39,355 nt of DNA from Saccharofermentans sp. (GTDB taxonomy: Bacteria; Bacillota; Clostridia; Saccharofermentanales; Saccharofermentanaceae). A program made the translations under genes and the position numbers. The notes under the pieces were generated by a model. The model ran no database searches. It saw nothing but the letters and a program-made list of their open reading frames with translations, and was not told the origin of the DNA. Positions within the stretch are counted from its first letter, which is position 1; each line of letters starts with the position of its first letter. Positions 31,963 through 39,312 of this stretch are shown here, piece after piece. The stretch is taken from contig JAILMW010000037.1 in the NCBI GenBank assembly GCA_024692235.1, positions 1 to 39,355 of the forward strand, written 5' to 3'.

Positions 31963-32724
31963 TTACCATCCCATCTCTTCAAGCCACGCTCTTACCTTAC
32001 GTTCTCTTGCGACTGTCTCTTCGCTGTCGCTTTTCTTACCCAGCGTAAGCTCACCCCGGATATTGCCGTCGACAAAATAGATGATGCGGTCTGATATGGA
32101 AGCTACCTTCTCACTATGAGTTACCATAAGGACCGTAGTACCTGCTCTGTTTGCTTCAAGAAGCCTGTTCATAACATCCGTGGAAGCCTTGGAATTAAGA
32201 GCGCCTGTAGGCTCGTCAGCGAAAAGCACCTTGGGACTGTTTATAAGTGCCCTGCAAAGGCATGCTCTCTGAAGCTGACCTCCGGATACTTCCGTGATCT
32301 CACGCTCTGCCGTGTCGATGATATCGACCTTGCGCATCAGTTCCTCGGCCTTCTTCCTTATCTCGTCTCTGGGCTTAAGCTTAGCCTGGAAACCGGGAAG
32401 GATTATATTGTCGATGATACTTAACTTCTTCATCATGTACATCTGCTGGAAGATAAATCCCATCTTGATAAGTCTTATCTTCATAAGATCTTTCTCTGAC
32501 ATGGAAGTTATCTCTTCGCCGTCGAACTTGACGCTTCCCGCGGTCACGTTATCCATGCCGCTTATCGTATAAAGAAGCGTGGACTTACCTGAGCCTGACG
32601 GCCCCATTATCGATACGAACTCGCCTTCTTCTACTTTAAGATCAACATTTTGAAGTACGTTATTACTCTGCTTATCTATGATATAAGTCTTGCAAAGATC
32701 TTTTGTCTCGATGACAGTACTCAT
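31963..32724 (-). CDS. ABC transporter ATP-binding protein
   Basis: The 253-residue ATPase has Walker A GPSGSGKST (41-49), Q-loop FQQM, signature VSGGQLQR (146-153), Walker B VLFADEP and TGALNS, with HSEKV as the switch His. The MacB/LolD type fits the FtsX-like permease encoded next. Start ATG has ACGGAGG upstream. It lies 62 bp downstream of the kinase gene in the same direction, and cotranscription with the two-component genes is likely. Confidence 0.9.
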   Translation of the reverse strand: MSTVIETKDLCKTYIIDKQSNNVLQNVDLKVEEGEFVSIMGPSGSGKSTLLYTISGMDNVTAGSVKFDGEEITSMSEKDLMKIRLIKMGFIFQQMYMMKKLSIIDNIILPGFQAKLKPRDEIRKKAEELMRKVDIIDTAEREITEVSGGQLQRACLCRALINSPKVLFADEPTGALNSKASTDVMNRLLEANRAGTTVLMVTHSEKVASISDRIIYFVDGNIRGELTLGKKSDSEETVARERKVRAWLEEMGW

Positions 32725-32786
32725 TATATTTTCCTCCGTTTTACTATCCTTGAGTGACAGTCTAGAGGAAAACTATTAAAAAATTC

Positions 32787-34124
32787 CTAAATCGGGAAAA
32801 ATACGGAAAATTCCGTCTCTTTACTCTCTTCTATATACCTTGTTGCAACGGTCCCGCCAAGCTTACGCGCGATAAATCCCGCTTCATAAAGTCCGAGTCC
32901 GTTACCTTCTATATCTTCCGCATTAGATCCTCTCCAGAAGCTGTTAAAGACATATCTTTCTTCAGCTTCGGGCACACGGCTACCGGTGTTACTTACGGCC
33001 AGGAAGTAGCCGTCGTCTGTCTTATCTATAGTCACGCCTATCTTCTTACCGTCACCGTATTTAACGGCATTTTCCATAAACTGCGTAAGTATCCTTATTA
33101 TCCCCGCTCTGTCGCTTCTTATCATCACCTTGCTCTTGCAGTCGACTTCAAAGGGGATCTTAAGTACATGAAGCCTGTTGGAATATTCATCCTTTACCCA
33201 TTCTTCGATCTCAGACAGATAGAATGCTTCTATCTGCGGCTCGAATTCCACGACGCCCTGTGAGGCGCTTTCTACAAGCTCCTTAACAAGCATTTCGATA
33301 TCCTGCGCGTTCTTCTCTATCTTATCTGCTACGACGGCATCTTCGGGGTCGGGTATACCGTCCTTCTTATAAAGGCCGCTTCTTATGGCTTCGGAATAAA
33401 GCCTTATGTTGGATACGGGAGTCTTGATACCGTGCGCTATGGTGGATATCATGGTCTGCTTCTCTTTCTCTAATGAGCGAAGCTTATTCCTGTCTCCTTT
33501 AAGCCTGTCGCTTAGCATATTCATGCCCCAGACATACTTGCCGAAGAACTTCTCGCGGGTCTCGGGGATATGTTCTCCCGTCTCGTTCCTGGCGATCTTC
33601 TCGGGATACGAGGACAGCCTGTTAAAAGGCATTAACAGCTTACGGTCTATATATACAAAGTATGCTATCAGTACCACAAAGGCTGCGGCTACTACCGCCT
33701 CCGATAATAATATTGCTCTTAAAGGCCTTGTATCTTCGAAATTAAATACTATAAGACCTATAGTCCTGCCTTCTCCTGTTACTGCCCATATGACTTTGTT
33801 GTCGCCGTCGGAAGAGATACTTCCCTTAAGATCACCTTCTATCGGGATGAACTCTATGCCGGTAGGGATATTCTCATCTTTGAACTCTCGTCTCCAGGAG
33901 TCTTTGTTCTCTCTTATAAGTTCGTCGATCTTTCCGTCTATATCTTCTATATCTTCTGTGTCTTCTGAAAGGTCTTGTTCCAGGCTGTGTACGAATCTGT
34001 TAATAAGCGTATTCCTGCTGCCGCTGTCGGACGTATAGATGATCTTCGATGTTATAAGAACACCTGCTCCTAAGAGAAGGAACAGGATAAGTGCAAAGAT
34101 ATACTTTCTTGTGTACTTATTCAT
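32787..34124 (-). CDS. Sensor histidine kinase
   Basis: The 445-residue protein has a transmembrane segment (10-29), an outside domain of about 105 residues rich in Asp/Glu, a second segment (138-158), then a HAMP-like linker, DHp helix ISTIAHGIKTPV (His231), N-box QFMENAVKYG, a degenerate G1 (SNTGSRVP) and GNGLGLYEAG. The residue after His is Gly, not the usual acidic one, which is notable for phosphotransfer and phosphatase steps. Start ATG overlaps the regulator stop (ATGA), so the pair is coupled. The likely output is the ABC genes downstream. Confidence 0.9.
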   Translation of the reverse strand: MNKYTRKYIFALILFLLLGAGVLITSKIIYTSDSGSRNTLINRFVHSLEQDLSEDTEDIEDIDGKIDELIRENKDSWRREFKDENIPTGIEFIPIEGDLKGSISSDGDNKVIWAVTGEGRTIGLIVFNFEDTRPLRAILLSEAVVAAAFVVLIAYFVYIDRKLLMPFNRLSSYPEKIARNETGEHIPETREKFFGKYVWGMNMLSDRLKGDRNKLRSLEKEKQTMISTIAHGIKTPVSNIRLYSEAIRSGLYKKDGIPDPEDAVVADKIEKNAQDIEMLVKELVESASQGVVEFEPQIEAFYLSEIEEWVKDEYSNRLHVLKIPFEVDCKSKVMIRSDRAGIIRILTQFMENAVKYGDGKKIGVTIDKTDDGYFLAVSNTGSRVPEAEERYVFNSFWRGSNAEDIEGNGLGLYEAGFIARKLGGTVATRYIEESKETEFSVFFPI

Positions 34125-34813
34125 TGATCCTTATCTCCGCCGAATCTGTAACCGACGCGCCAGACCGTATGGATATATTCGGGATTCTTAGGGTCCTTCT
34201 CGATCTTCTCGCGAAGCCATCTTATATATACGGTTATGGTAGATACGTCAGAATCGCAGTCGGCTCCCCATACCGCGTTGAACAGTGCTTCCTTAGTGAT
34301 GACTTTCTCAGGATGCTTCATAAAGTAGACAAGGATATCAAATTCCTTGCCGCTGACAGGAAGTGTCTTATCGCCTCTTCTGGCAGTCAGCTTATCGGGA
34401 TCTACAGTAATATCCTTATAGGTCAGGACTTTGACTTCATTAGCATCATCAGGGTAGCTTCTTCTCATCATGGACTTTATCTTGGATGAGAGGAAAGGAA
34501 ATGAGAAAGGCTTACCGATATAATCGTCGGCGCCGATATCAAGGCCTAAGATCTTACTGTCCTCATCGTCATTGGCGCTCATCATAAGAACAGGCATTCC
34601 CTGCTCCTTGCGGATAAGTCTTAATGTCTCATAGCCGTCAAAGCCCGGGAGCATAACATCTAAGAGCATAAGCTTGAAGCTCTCTTCCTTAAGGCGCAAT
34701 ATGGCCTGCTCACCGCCGGTCTTTAATTCCACGGTATAACCGTCCCTGATAAGAAAATCCCTTATCAGAGCTCCGAGTTCTTCATTATCTTCAACTACAA
34801 GGATATCTGTCAT
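34121..34813 (-). CDS. OmpR-family response regulator, probably leaderless
   Basis: The 230-residue protein has a receiver with phospho-acceptor Asp52 in LMLLDVMLPG, acidic VEDNEE near 7-13 and GKPFSF, and a winged-helix domain ending GADCDSDVSTITVYIRWLREKIEKDPKNPEYIHTVWRVGYRF. The ATG at 34813 has no ribosome site: a TATAAT ends six bases before it, so transcription should start at or next to the A of ATG. An in-frame TTG six codons earlier lies inside that -10 box and cannot serve this transcript. It is first in the set regulator, kinase, ABC ATPase, permease, C45 lipoprotein. Confidence 0.9.
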   Translation of the reverse strand: MTDILVVEDNEELGALIRDFLIRDGYTVELKTGGEQAILRLKEESFKLMLLDVMLPGFDGYETLRLIRKEQGMPVLMMSANDDEDSKILGLDIGADDYIGKPFSFPFLSSKIKSMMRRSYPDDANEVKVLTYKDITVDPDKLTARRGDKTLPVSGKEFDILVYFMKHPEKVITKEALFNAVWGADCDSDVSTITVYIRWLREKIEKDPKNPEYIHTVWRVGYRFGGDKDQ

Positions 34814-34819
34814 ACGAGG

Positions 34820-34828
34820 ATTATAGCA
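34820..34828 (-). promoter_or_regulatory. Extended -10 promoter, leaderless response regulator
   Basis: On the minus strand the sequence reads TGTGCTATAATC, with TATAAT at 34820-34825. Counting -7 from its last base, +1 is the A of the ATG at 34813. No clear -35 is present, as expected for an extended -10. Confidence 0.6.
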
Positions 34829-34841
34829 CAAGCTTCGGGTG

Positions 34842-35111
34842 TCACCTGTAAAGCAGAAAAGGGATCGCGATTATAAGAAAAAATAAGGCCGGGGCTATCG
34901 GCAACAGGGATAGTGCTATGAGCCATTTGATGCGCTCCTTATTACAGATCAAGGATACTACTCCGAATATACTTCCTATAATGCATCCGAAGATGATGCC
35001 GCCTGCTATGGCTTCTTCTATCTCAGGCTCACTCATGATCATCATGACCGTAGTTATAACAGGTGCCATAACGGCGCCTATACCGCATATCTTTGATATC
35101 AGTTTCCTCAT
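34842..35111 (-). CDS. Small membrane protein, 89 residues
   Basis: Three hydrophobic segments (about 9-27, 36-56 and 62-86) are separated by short charged loops; most of the protein is membrane. The ATG has ACGGAGG upstream. The family is not recognised. It points toward the response-regulator operon, with its stop lying inside that operon's promoter region. It may be a small stress or transport accessory. Confidence 0.7.
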   Translation of the reverse strand: MRKLISKICGIGAVMAPVITTVMMIMSEPEIEEAIAGGIIFGCIIGSIFGVVSLICNKERIKWLIALSLLPIAPALFFLIIAIPFLLYR

Positions 35112-35253
35112 TTATCCTCCGTCTTCTGCTTATAGAGAAGGTGTTACTTGTTTTATACAGCCTTCAACAGCAGATCTTGCCATAAAAGCCGGTCTCTAAT
35201 GATCATACAATGAAATATGGTGAAATATTGTAAGAAAATGGAGGATCAGGGAT

Positions 35254-35617
35254 ATGGATAGAGAAGAACCGGTAAATAGACTTGAAGTAACAAATGATCT
35301 GCTTCTTCGGCTTTATGTTTTTTGCTGCACTTCCCGTTGCAAACAATTGCCTTGATTATCTTGCAAGGACAAACATCGCAGAGGAAGCACAGGGCCGTGC
35401 ATGGGGGCTTATATGATTCATTTCGCAAATGGGATATGTCGTGGCATATGCCGTATCAGGCTTCGCCGCGGATCCTCTCGGAAGTATTACGGGCCTGGGT
35501 GTAGGCAGAGGCTCCGCCTACGCCGTTCGGATCGCCGGGATCTGTCTTGTCGTCACCTCTGCCCTGATCCTGCTTATCAAGAGCATCCGCGCTCTCGAAC
35601 CTGACAATGCGCAGTAA
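35254..35617 (+). pseudogene. MFS transporter relic with in-frame TGA and lost N-terminus
   Basis: From 35294 a frame reads ICFFGFMFFAALPVANNC...RAWGLI, then TGA at 35414-35416, then FISQMGYVVAYAVSGF...KSIRALEPDNAQ to 35617. Together they equal the last two or three membrane helices of an MFS transporter; the TGA stands where the family normally has Gly (GGA), a single-base change. Upstream a good ribosome site leads into MDREEPVNRLEVTNDLLLRLY at 35254, but in another frame, so the start and the rest of the gene were lost by deletion and frame shift. The remnant is not expected to be functional. Confidence 0.75.
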
Positions 35618-35710
35618 GATACGCACGGGAAGACAGATCTATCCCGGTTATGTGCACTCCCCGCCCATTAACGTTACACTTATCCCTGTTAAAAGGGGGT
35701 ATAAGATCCA

Positions 35711-35800
35711 ATGAAAAGAAAACTGATTTCTCTGATCCTTGTGTTGAACGCTAAATACATGTCACTAGGATATCCTGCTGACCCTGATTTAATACCATAA
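35711..35800 (+). pseudogene. Short remnant with signal-peptide-like start
   Basis: An ATG frame encodes MKRKLISLILVL and then diverges into unrelated residues, ending after 29 residues at TAA (35798-35800). It looks like the first codons of a secreted protein gene whose body was removed at a recombination junction; the stop falls inside direct repeat copy 1. A weak AGGGGG ribosome-like site lies 13 bases upstream. Confidence 0.35.
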
Positions 35801-35824
35801 ACTAGGAAAGCTTAGTATATTTAA
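35794..35824. repeat. 31-bp direct repeat, copy 1
   Basis: Matches 38043-38073 at 27 of 31 positions, including the identical 17-mer GAAAGCTTAGTATATTT. It lies 16 bp past the 3' end of the GNAT gene. The copies flank the GNAT and DUF4143 ATPase genes, so they may be a recombination scar or att-like site; a shared 3' regulatory element is the alternative. Confidence 0.6.
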
Positions 35825-35840
35825 TACTTGAAATAATGCA

Positions 35841-36290
35841 CTATACCTTTTCCATATAGACAAATACGAGTTCATCCGTAATCTTTTCTTCTTTAAATTT
35901 CTTATATCCCATCTTCTCATAAAGCCTAATATTTTCTATGCTTCTTGTGCTCGTAAAAAGTTCAAAACGCTTATTGGGATAATACCTTTCTATCTCGCAA
36001 AGAAGTTTTTTACCATACCCTTTTTTCTGTTCATCCGGATGTACCATAAGCTTACCGATATATACAGTCTTCTCATCAGACTTAGAGCGTACCGAGCCTA
36101 TGATTTTCCCTTTATCGTCGACCATCTTCAGAATTATTCCTTTTTCGAATTCTGCCTCAAGTTCGGATAACGTCTCCTTAAGTGGAGGTATGTCCTTACT
36201 TCCAAATAGAGCTGCCTCACTTTGATACGCCAGATATTGAAGATCTAGAATCTCCCGAAGATTAGAATTATCGGCCCTCACAATATTCAT
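35841..36290 (-). CDS. GNAT family N-acetyltransferase
   Basis: The 149-residue protein has the GNAT core: a strand TVYIGKLMVHPDEQKKGYGKKLL (acetyl-CoA pyrophosphate loop 88-96) and LFTSTRSIENIRLYEKMGYKKF. It should transfer an acetyl group to an amine; the substrate is unknown. The ATG at 36290 has AAAGGAAAT upstream; a longer start overlaps the ATPase gene without support. It follows the DUF4143 ATPase by 28 bp and is flanked by copies of a direct repeat. Confidence 0.85.
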   Translation of the reverse strand: MNIVRADNSNLREILDLQYLAYQSEAALFGSKDIPPLKETLSELEAEFEKGIILKMVDDKGKIIGSVRSKSDEKTVYIGKLMVHPDEQKKGYGKKLLCEIERYYPNKRFELFTSTRSIENIRLYEKMGYKKFKEEKITDELVFVYMEKV

Positions 36291-36318
36291 ATAGATTATT
36301 TCCTTTCCGTCCCATGCT

Positions 36319-37620
36319 TTATACAATCGTATCATCAAGTAAGAAATCTATCACTCCAATGTTAAGGATACCGTTATCATCGTACCATCTCTTACGTATA
36401 TCATGACGCACTATTATTTTGGGGAACGAATCACCGGTAAGGGAAAATGGCTTATTCTCTATTTCAGATTTCTCATCGGTTCCAAGTGCAAAAGCAGATT
36501 GTATATACGTTTTCTTTCCACCTCGAGTAGCTATGAAGTCGATCTCCCGAGCTACCTGAACATTATTTCCGGCCTTACTCTTCTCCGTGCTGTAAACGAC
36601 ACCCACGTCTACTTCGCATCCGCGTATACGGAGATCATTGTAAATAATGTTCTCCATGATATGAGTCAACTCCTGCTGACGGAACCCGATCCTGGCATTG
36701 CGAAGACCGATGTCCTCACAGTAATACTTATTGGGATAGTCGAAGTAATTCTTCCCTTTAACATCATAACGCTTACATTCTTCAAACAGATATGCATCCG
36801 AGAGGTGATCCATATATGTGGTCACCGTATTATTTGAGACAAGATTTTCTCCGGAGAGCTTTTGTTTGGAGTTCATTGTCTTGGCCACATTATTCGGATT
36901 GGTAAGAGACCCAACTGAAGAGCATAACAAGTCAAGCGTTGCTTCAAGAATATCCAAACGTTTTATCTTCTTACGCTCGACGATATCTCTAAGATATACC
37001 TCTGAAAACAACGACTTAAGATAAGTCATTTTCGCTGTCTCATCCGGTCTCGTGAGAACCAGTGGCATACCGCCGTAGAAAGCATATTCGTCAAAGGCAT
37101 CAGCTTTATCCCCGCCAACAGCAGAGTAATATTCTGCAAAGCTTAAAGGATGGACTCTTATCTCATCACTTCTTCCACGAAACTCAGTAAGTATATCACT
37201 TGATAGCATCTTGGAATTACTTCCGGTCACATATACATCAAGGTTAGGTGTCGCTTTGAGATCATTAAGAGAATCATAAAAGGTGATCTTCTTGCCATCA
37301 GGATTATAAGGATTAGGCACTACATCCGACATCTGTATCTCATCGACAAAGAGATAGAACTGCTGAGTCTTTCCTTCAACAATCTCTTTTACTTTCTTCG
37401 CGAGAGCAAGTGGATTTCTATACTCGATATCTTTTGCCGTATCCAGTTCGATAGTAATGATCTGATCAGGAGTAACACCGTGCTCAAGCAAATAATCTCT
37501 GAATATCGTTCTGAGAAGATATGATTTTCCACATCTTCTGATTCCGGTAATGACCTTAACCTGACCATCCCACATATACGAGACGATCTTATTCAGATAC
37601 AAATCACGCTTTATAAGCAT
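36319..37620 (-). CDS. AAA ATPase with DUF4143 domain
   Basis: The 433-residue protein has AAA_14 and DUF4143 layout: TGIRRCGKSYLL (25-36) as Walker A, FVDEIQMSD (91-99) as Walker B, TGSNSKML sensor, FRGRSDEIRVHPLSFAEYY and a C-terminal PD-(D/E)XK-like part with VAREIDFIATRGGKKTYIQ. This large family is common in clostridia and often in accessory DNA; its role is not established. Start ATG at 37620 has GAGGTG five bases upstream. The GNAT gene follows in the same direction. Confidence 0.9.
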   Translation of the reverse strand: MLIKRDLYLNKIVSYMWDGQVKVITGIRRCGKSYLLRTIFRDYLLEHGVTPDQIITIELDTAKDIEYRNPLALAKKVKEIVEGKTQQFYLFVDEIQMSDVVPNPYNPDGKKITFYDSLNDLKATPNLDVYVTGSNSKMLSSDILTEFRGRSDEIRVHPLSFAEYYSAVGGDKADAFDEYAFYGGMPLVLTRPDETAKMTYLKSLFSEVYLRDIVERKKIKRLDILEATLDLLCSSVGSLTNPNNVAKTMNSKQKLSGENLVSNNTVTTYMDHLSDAYLFEECKRYDVKGKNYFDYPNKYYCEDIGLRNARIGFRQQELTHIMENIIYNDLRIRGCEVDVGVVYSTEKSKAGNNVQVAREIDFIATRGGKKTYIQSAFALGTDEKSEIENKPFSLTGDSFPKIIVRHDIRKRWYDDNGILNIGVIDFLLDDTIV

Positions 37621-37803
37621 ATAACACCTCGCAATTGCAAACTTCATCAATTAGTTGCCGTACTTCTCAATAGAAGTATGCGTCATACCATTCGCTAAGT
37701 CAATAATCCAATTGAAATCTTAGGCAATTAACTGCCATAGTCTGCAGTAAGCCGCAATTCGGTTTCGGCCGACTCAGTTGCAACCGAATAAAATGCATGT
37801 TGC

Positions 37804-37835
37804 AAAAAGGCCTCCCGTTATCTCTAACGGAAGGC
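37804..37835 (-). terminator. Orphan rho-independent terminator
   Basis: On the minus strand GCCTTCCGTTA-GAGA-TAACGGGAGGC forms an 11-bp stem with one G-U pair and a GNRA loop, followed by CTTTTTG. It serves no intact gene, but it lies 85 bp past the stop of the coding relic at 37921, so it likely belonged to that gene. Confidence 0.8.
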
Positions 37836-37920
37836 GCTTAGACGTGTCTTTTTGCCAATTCTTATAATTTGGTGGTAAGTTGTTGGTAAATCTTACCTCC
37901 AAATGCTCTCAAGCCCTAAT

Positions 37921-38043
37921 TTACAGGCTTTTTACCCGATCGATCTTAGTGCCGGGAACCCTCTTGGAGTAATTCCGCTCGTCGACAGATTCTGTAACTG
38001 CTTGTTTTCCTTTCTTCGGCAATTGGTAACAGTTAGTGTTGAA
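37921..38043 (-). pseudogene. 3' coding relic of an unidentified gene
   Basis: The minus-strand frame running down to TAA at 37921-37923 reads CYQLPKKGKQAVTESVDERN followed by YSKRVPGTKIDRVKSL. It is protein-like and basic, but has no start codon nearby. It joins direct repeat copy 2 at its upstream edge and a good terminator 85 bp downstream. It could be the end of an integrase or plasmid-type gene; the family is not recognised. Confidence 0.35.
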
Positions 38044-38073
38044 CCACAAACCAAGAAAGCTTAGTATATTTTA
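38043..38073. repeat. 31-bp direct repeat, copy 2
   Basis: Partner of 35794-35824; 27 of 31 positions agree. It lies 55 bp past the 3' end of hepT. Confidence 0.6.
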
Positions 38074-38127
38074 TTCATTTTTTAACGTTCTATCACTTTC
38101 CTACTAGTTTTAGAAATTTCTTATCGT

Positions 38128-38472
38128 TCATTTGCTCATTTGTGATATTCTCAATCGCTCCAACAGATCCGGAATATCATATTTCAATGTTTCAAATACA
38201 ATATTCAAATCAACATTCCCGTAATCATGCACTAAGCGGTTCCTAAGGCCAATTAGTTCATTCCATGGCAGTTCGTCCGCACTTTCTCTGAATTCACCGG
38301 AAAGTTTCTTTGCATTCTCCGAAATCTGGATCATCCTAAATAGCATGGAATCAAGCAAAATCTCGTTGTCATTTAACTCCTGTGCATCCACGTCTTTCAT
38401 ATGAGCGACAATGAATGCTATATCGGCTTTGATCTTGTCCAGATAATATTGATCGTTTTTCGTATTATCCAT
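38128..38472 (-). CDS. HepT-type HEPN RNase toxin
   Basis: The 114-residue helical protein has the HEPN motif RNRLVHDY (Arg77, His82, Tyr84), that is R-x4-H-x-Y, with the catalytic Arg and His and the Tyr that the MntA partner adenylylates in studied systems. HEPN toxins cut RNA. The ATG at 38472 overlaps the end of the antitoxin gene by 8 bp; an in-frame start 5 codons earlier is less supported. Here the antitoxin gene is first. Confidence 0.9.
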   Translation of the reverse strand: MDNTKNDQYYLDKIKADIAFIVAHMKDVDAQELNDNEILLDSMLFRMIQISENAKKLSGEFRESADELPWNELIGLRNRLVHDYGNVDLNIVFETLKYDIPDLLERLRISQMSK

Positions 38473-38938
38473 ATATCCTAATACCATCCTTTAAAATCTC
38501 GCCTGTCAGCTCCAGATTATCCTTAAGCTGTTCCATGCTTAACACATCAACCTTCTTATGAAGTGCTGTCCTGAGTTTTTCAACCATACCATAAAACTTT
38601 AGTCCTTTTACATCTGATGAAATAAGTAAATCTACATCACTTGTTTCCACGGCTTTCCCTTTAGAATAAGAGCCAAACAAAATGCAATAATGAACCGGAT
38701 ACTCTGAAAGTACTTCCTTGCATTTATCTTTTATAAAATCCAACTCCAGGATTCCGTGTTCTTCGTCTATCGGGTTTATGGCACTAAGCCTGTCAATAAT
38801 ATAGTTATATTTTAAAGTGCCGACCTTTTCAGCATCGTTTTCATAAGATTTATATGATCTCAAAGATATACCGAGTATCTCAGCCACCTGCTGCTGAGTT
38901 AGTTTCTTTTCTGTTCTCAATTCCTTAATCGCGCTCAT
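38465..38938 (-). CDS. MntA-type nucleotidyltransferase antitoxin with N-terminal HTH
   Basis: The 157-residue protein joins an XRE helix-turn-helix (about 8-45: KKLTQQQVAEILGISLRSYKSYE) to a minimal nucleotidyltransferase domain, ILFGSYSKGKAVETSDVDLLI (GS 89-90, Asp101, Asp103). In the HepT/MntA (type VII) systems the nucleotidyltransferase AMPylates the HEPN toxin and blocks it. The fused HTH should repress their own operon; a double palindrome lies just upstream. The ATG has ACGGAGG eight bases upstream. Confidence 0.9.
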   Translation of the reverse strand: MSAIKELRTEKKLTQQQVAEILGISLRSYKSYENDAEKVGTLKYNYIIDRLSAINPIDEEHGILELDFIKDKCKEVLSEYPVHYCILFGSYSKGKAVETSDVDLLISSDVKGLKFYGMVEKLRTALHKKVDVLSMEQLKDNLELTGEILKDGIRIYG

Positions 38939-38962
38939 ATTGCACCTCCGTTATAATTATAA

Positions 38963-39007
38963 TGCAATATTTGCACTTAACAGTCAATAGGAAGTGCAAA
39001 TATTGCA
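38963..39007 (-). promoter_or_regulatory. Operator of the mntA-hepT operon (double inverted repeat)
   Basis: A perfect 16-bp inverted repeat (38963-38978 with 38992-39007, 13-nt centre) lies over the promoter. Each arm is itself a near-palindrome of form GTGCAA-N3-TTGCAC, so there are two dimer sites, and a third half-site GTGCAA overlaps the ribosome site at 38938-38944. The minus strand offers TTGACT between the arms (about 38981-38986) and TATAAT just before the left arm. The fused HTH of MntA is the likely ligand. Confidence 0.75.
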
Positions 39008-39039
39008 CCTCCTATTTATCTTTCTTCAATCGTAAGCGC

Positions 39040-39276
39040 TTAATATTCACTGGTTTCAGCATTTGCTTTATTAACCTGTAATGTGAAGTCATCTAAAACC
39101 TGATCGATCATATCAAGCATAAATTCAATAAAGATGCTGGAATTACCTGACGTATTACATTTGGCAATCGCATCATAATATTGCTCCTGGAATCGCTCTA
39201 TCTGGCTTTCTAATGGAATATACTCAAAAACACTTCTCCAACGATATAGCAAAACCGTATGCCAAAGTCTTGCCAT
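39040..39276 (-). pseudogene. Fic-domain protein, C-terminal fragment
   Basis: The 78 residues match the part of Fic proteins just after the catalytic HPFxDGNGR motif: MARLWHTVLLYRWRSVFEYIPLESQI and later FIEFMLDMI. The active-site loop and everything before it are missing. The fragment starts exactly at the Met following where GNGR should be, and no ribosome site precedes it; a terminator sits 5 bp upstream. It cannot AMPylate and is best read as a remnant joined by rearrangement. Confidence 0.8.
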
Positions 39277-39281
39277 AATCT

Positions 39282-39312
39282 AAAAAAAGCCCCGGCTGTC
39301 ATAGCCGAGGCT
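39282..39312 (-). terminator. Rho-independent terminator
   Basis: On the minus strand AGCCTCGGCT-ATGAC-AGCCGGGGCT gives a 10-bp stem with one G-U pair, followed by TTTTTTT. It ends a transcript entering from beyond the right edge. Confidence 0.85.

Larger units (their letters stand above)
37621..38127. other. About 500 bp without an intact gene
   Basis: This stretch between the DUF4143 ATPase and hepT contains an orphan intrinsic terminator (37804-37835), a coding relic (37921-38043) and direct repeat copy 2 (38043-38073). The remaining sequence, 37621-37800, holds the ATPase promoter region with no clear elements. Another plus-strand stretch at 37870-37965 reads GGKLLVNLTSKCSQ, which resembles the C-terminal end of some phage-type integrases, but this is weak. 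Confidence 0.5.

Noticed and set aside
35246..35428. 60-residue Cys-rich minus-strand frame
   Set aside because: Antisense to the MFS relic, no ribosome site.
37870..37965. Plus-strand frame GGKLLVNLTSKCSQ as an integrase C-terminus
   Set aside because: Too short and no supporting catalytic motif; only a resemblance.
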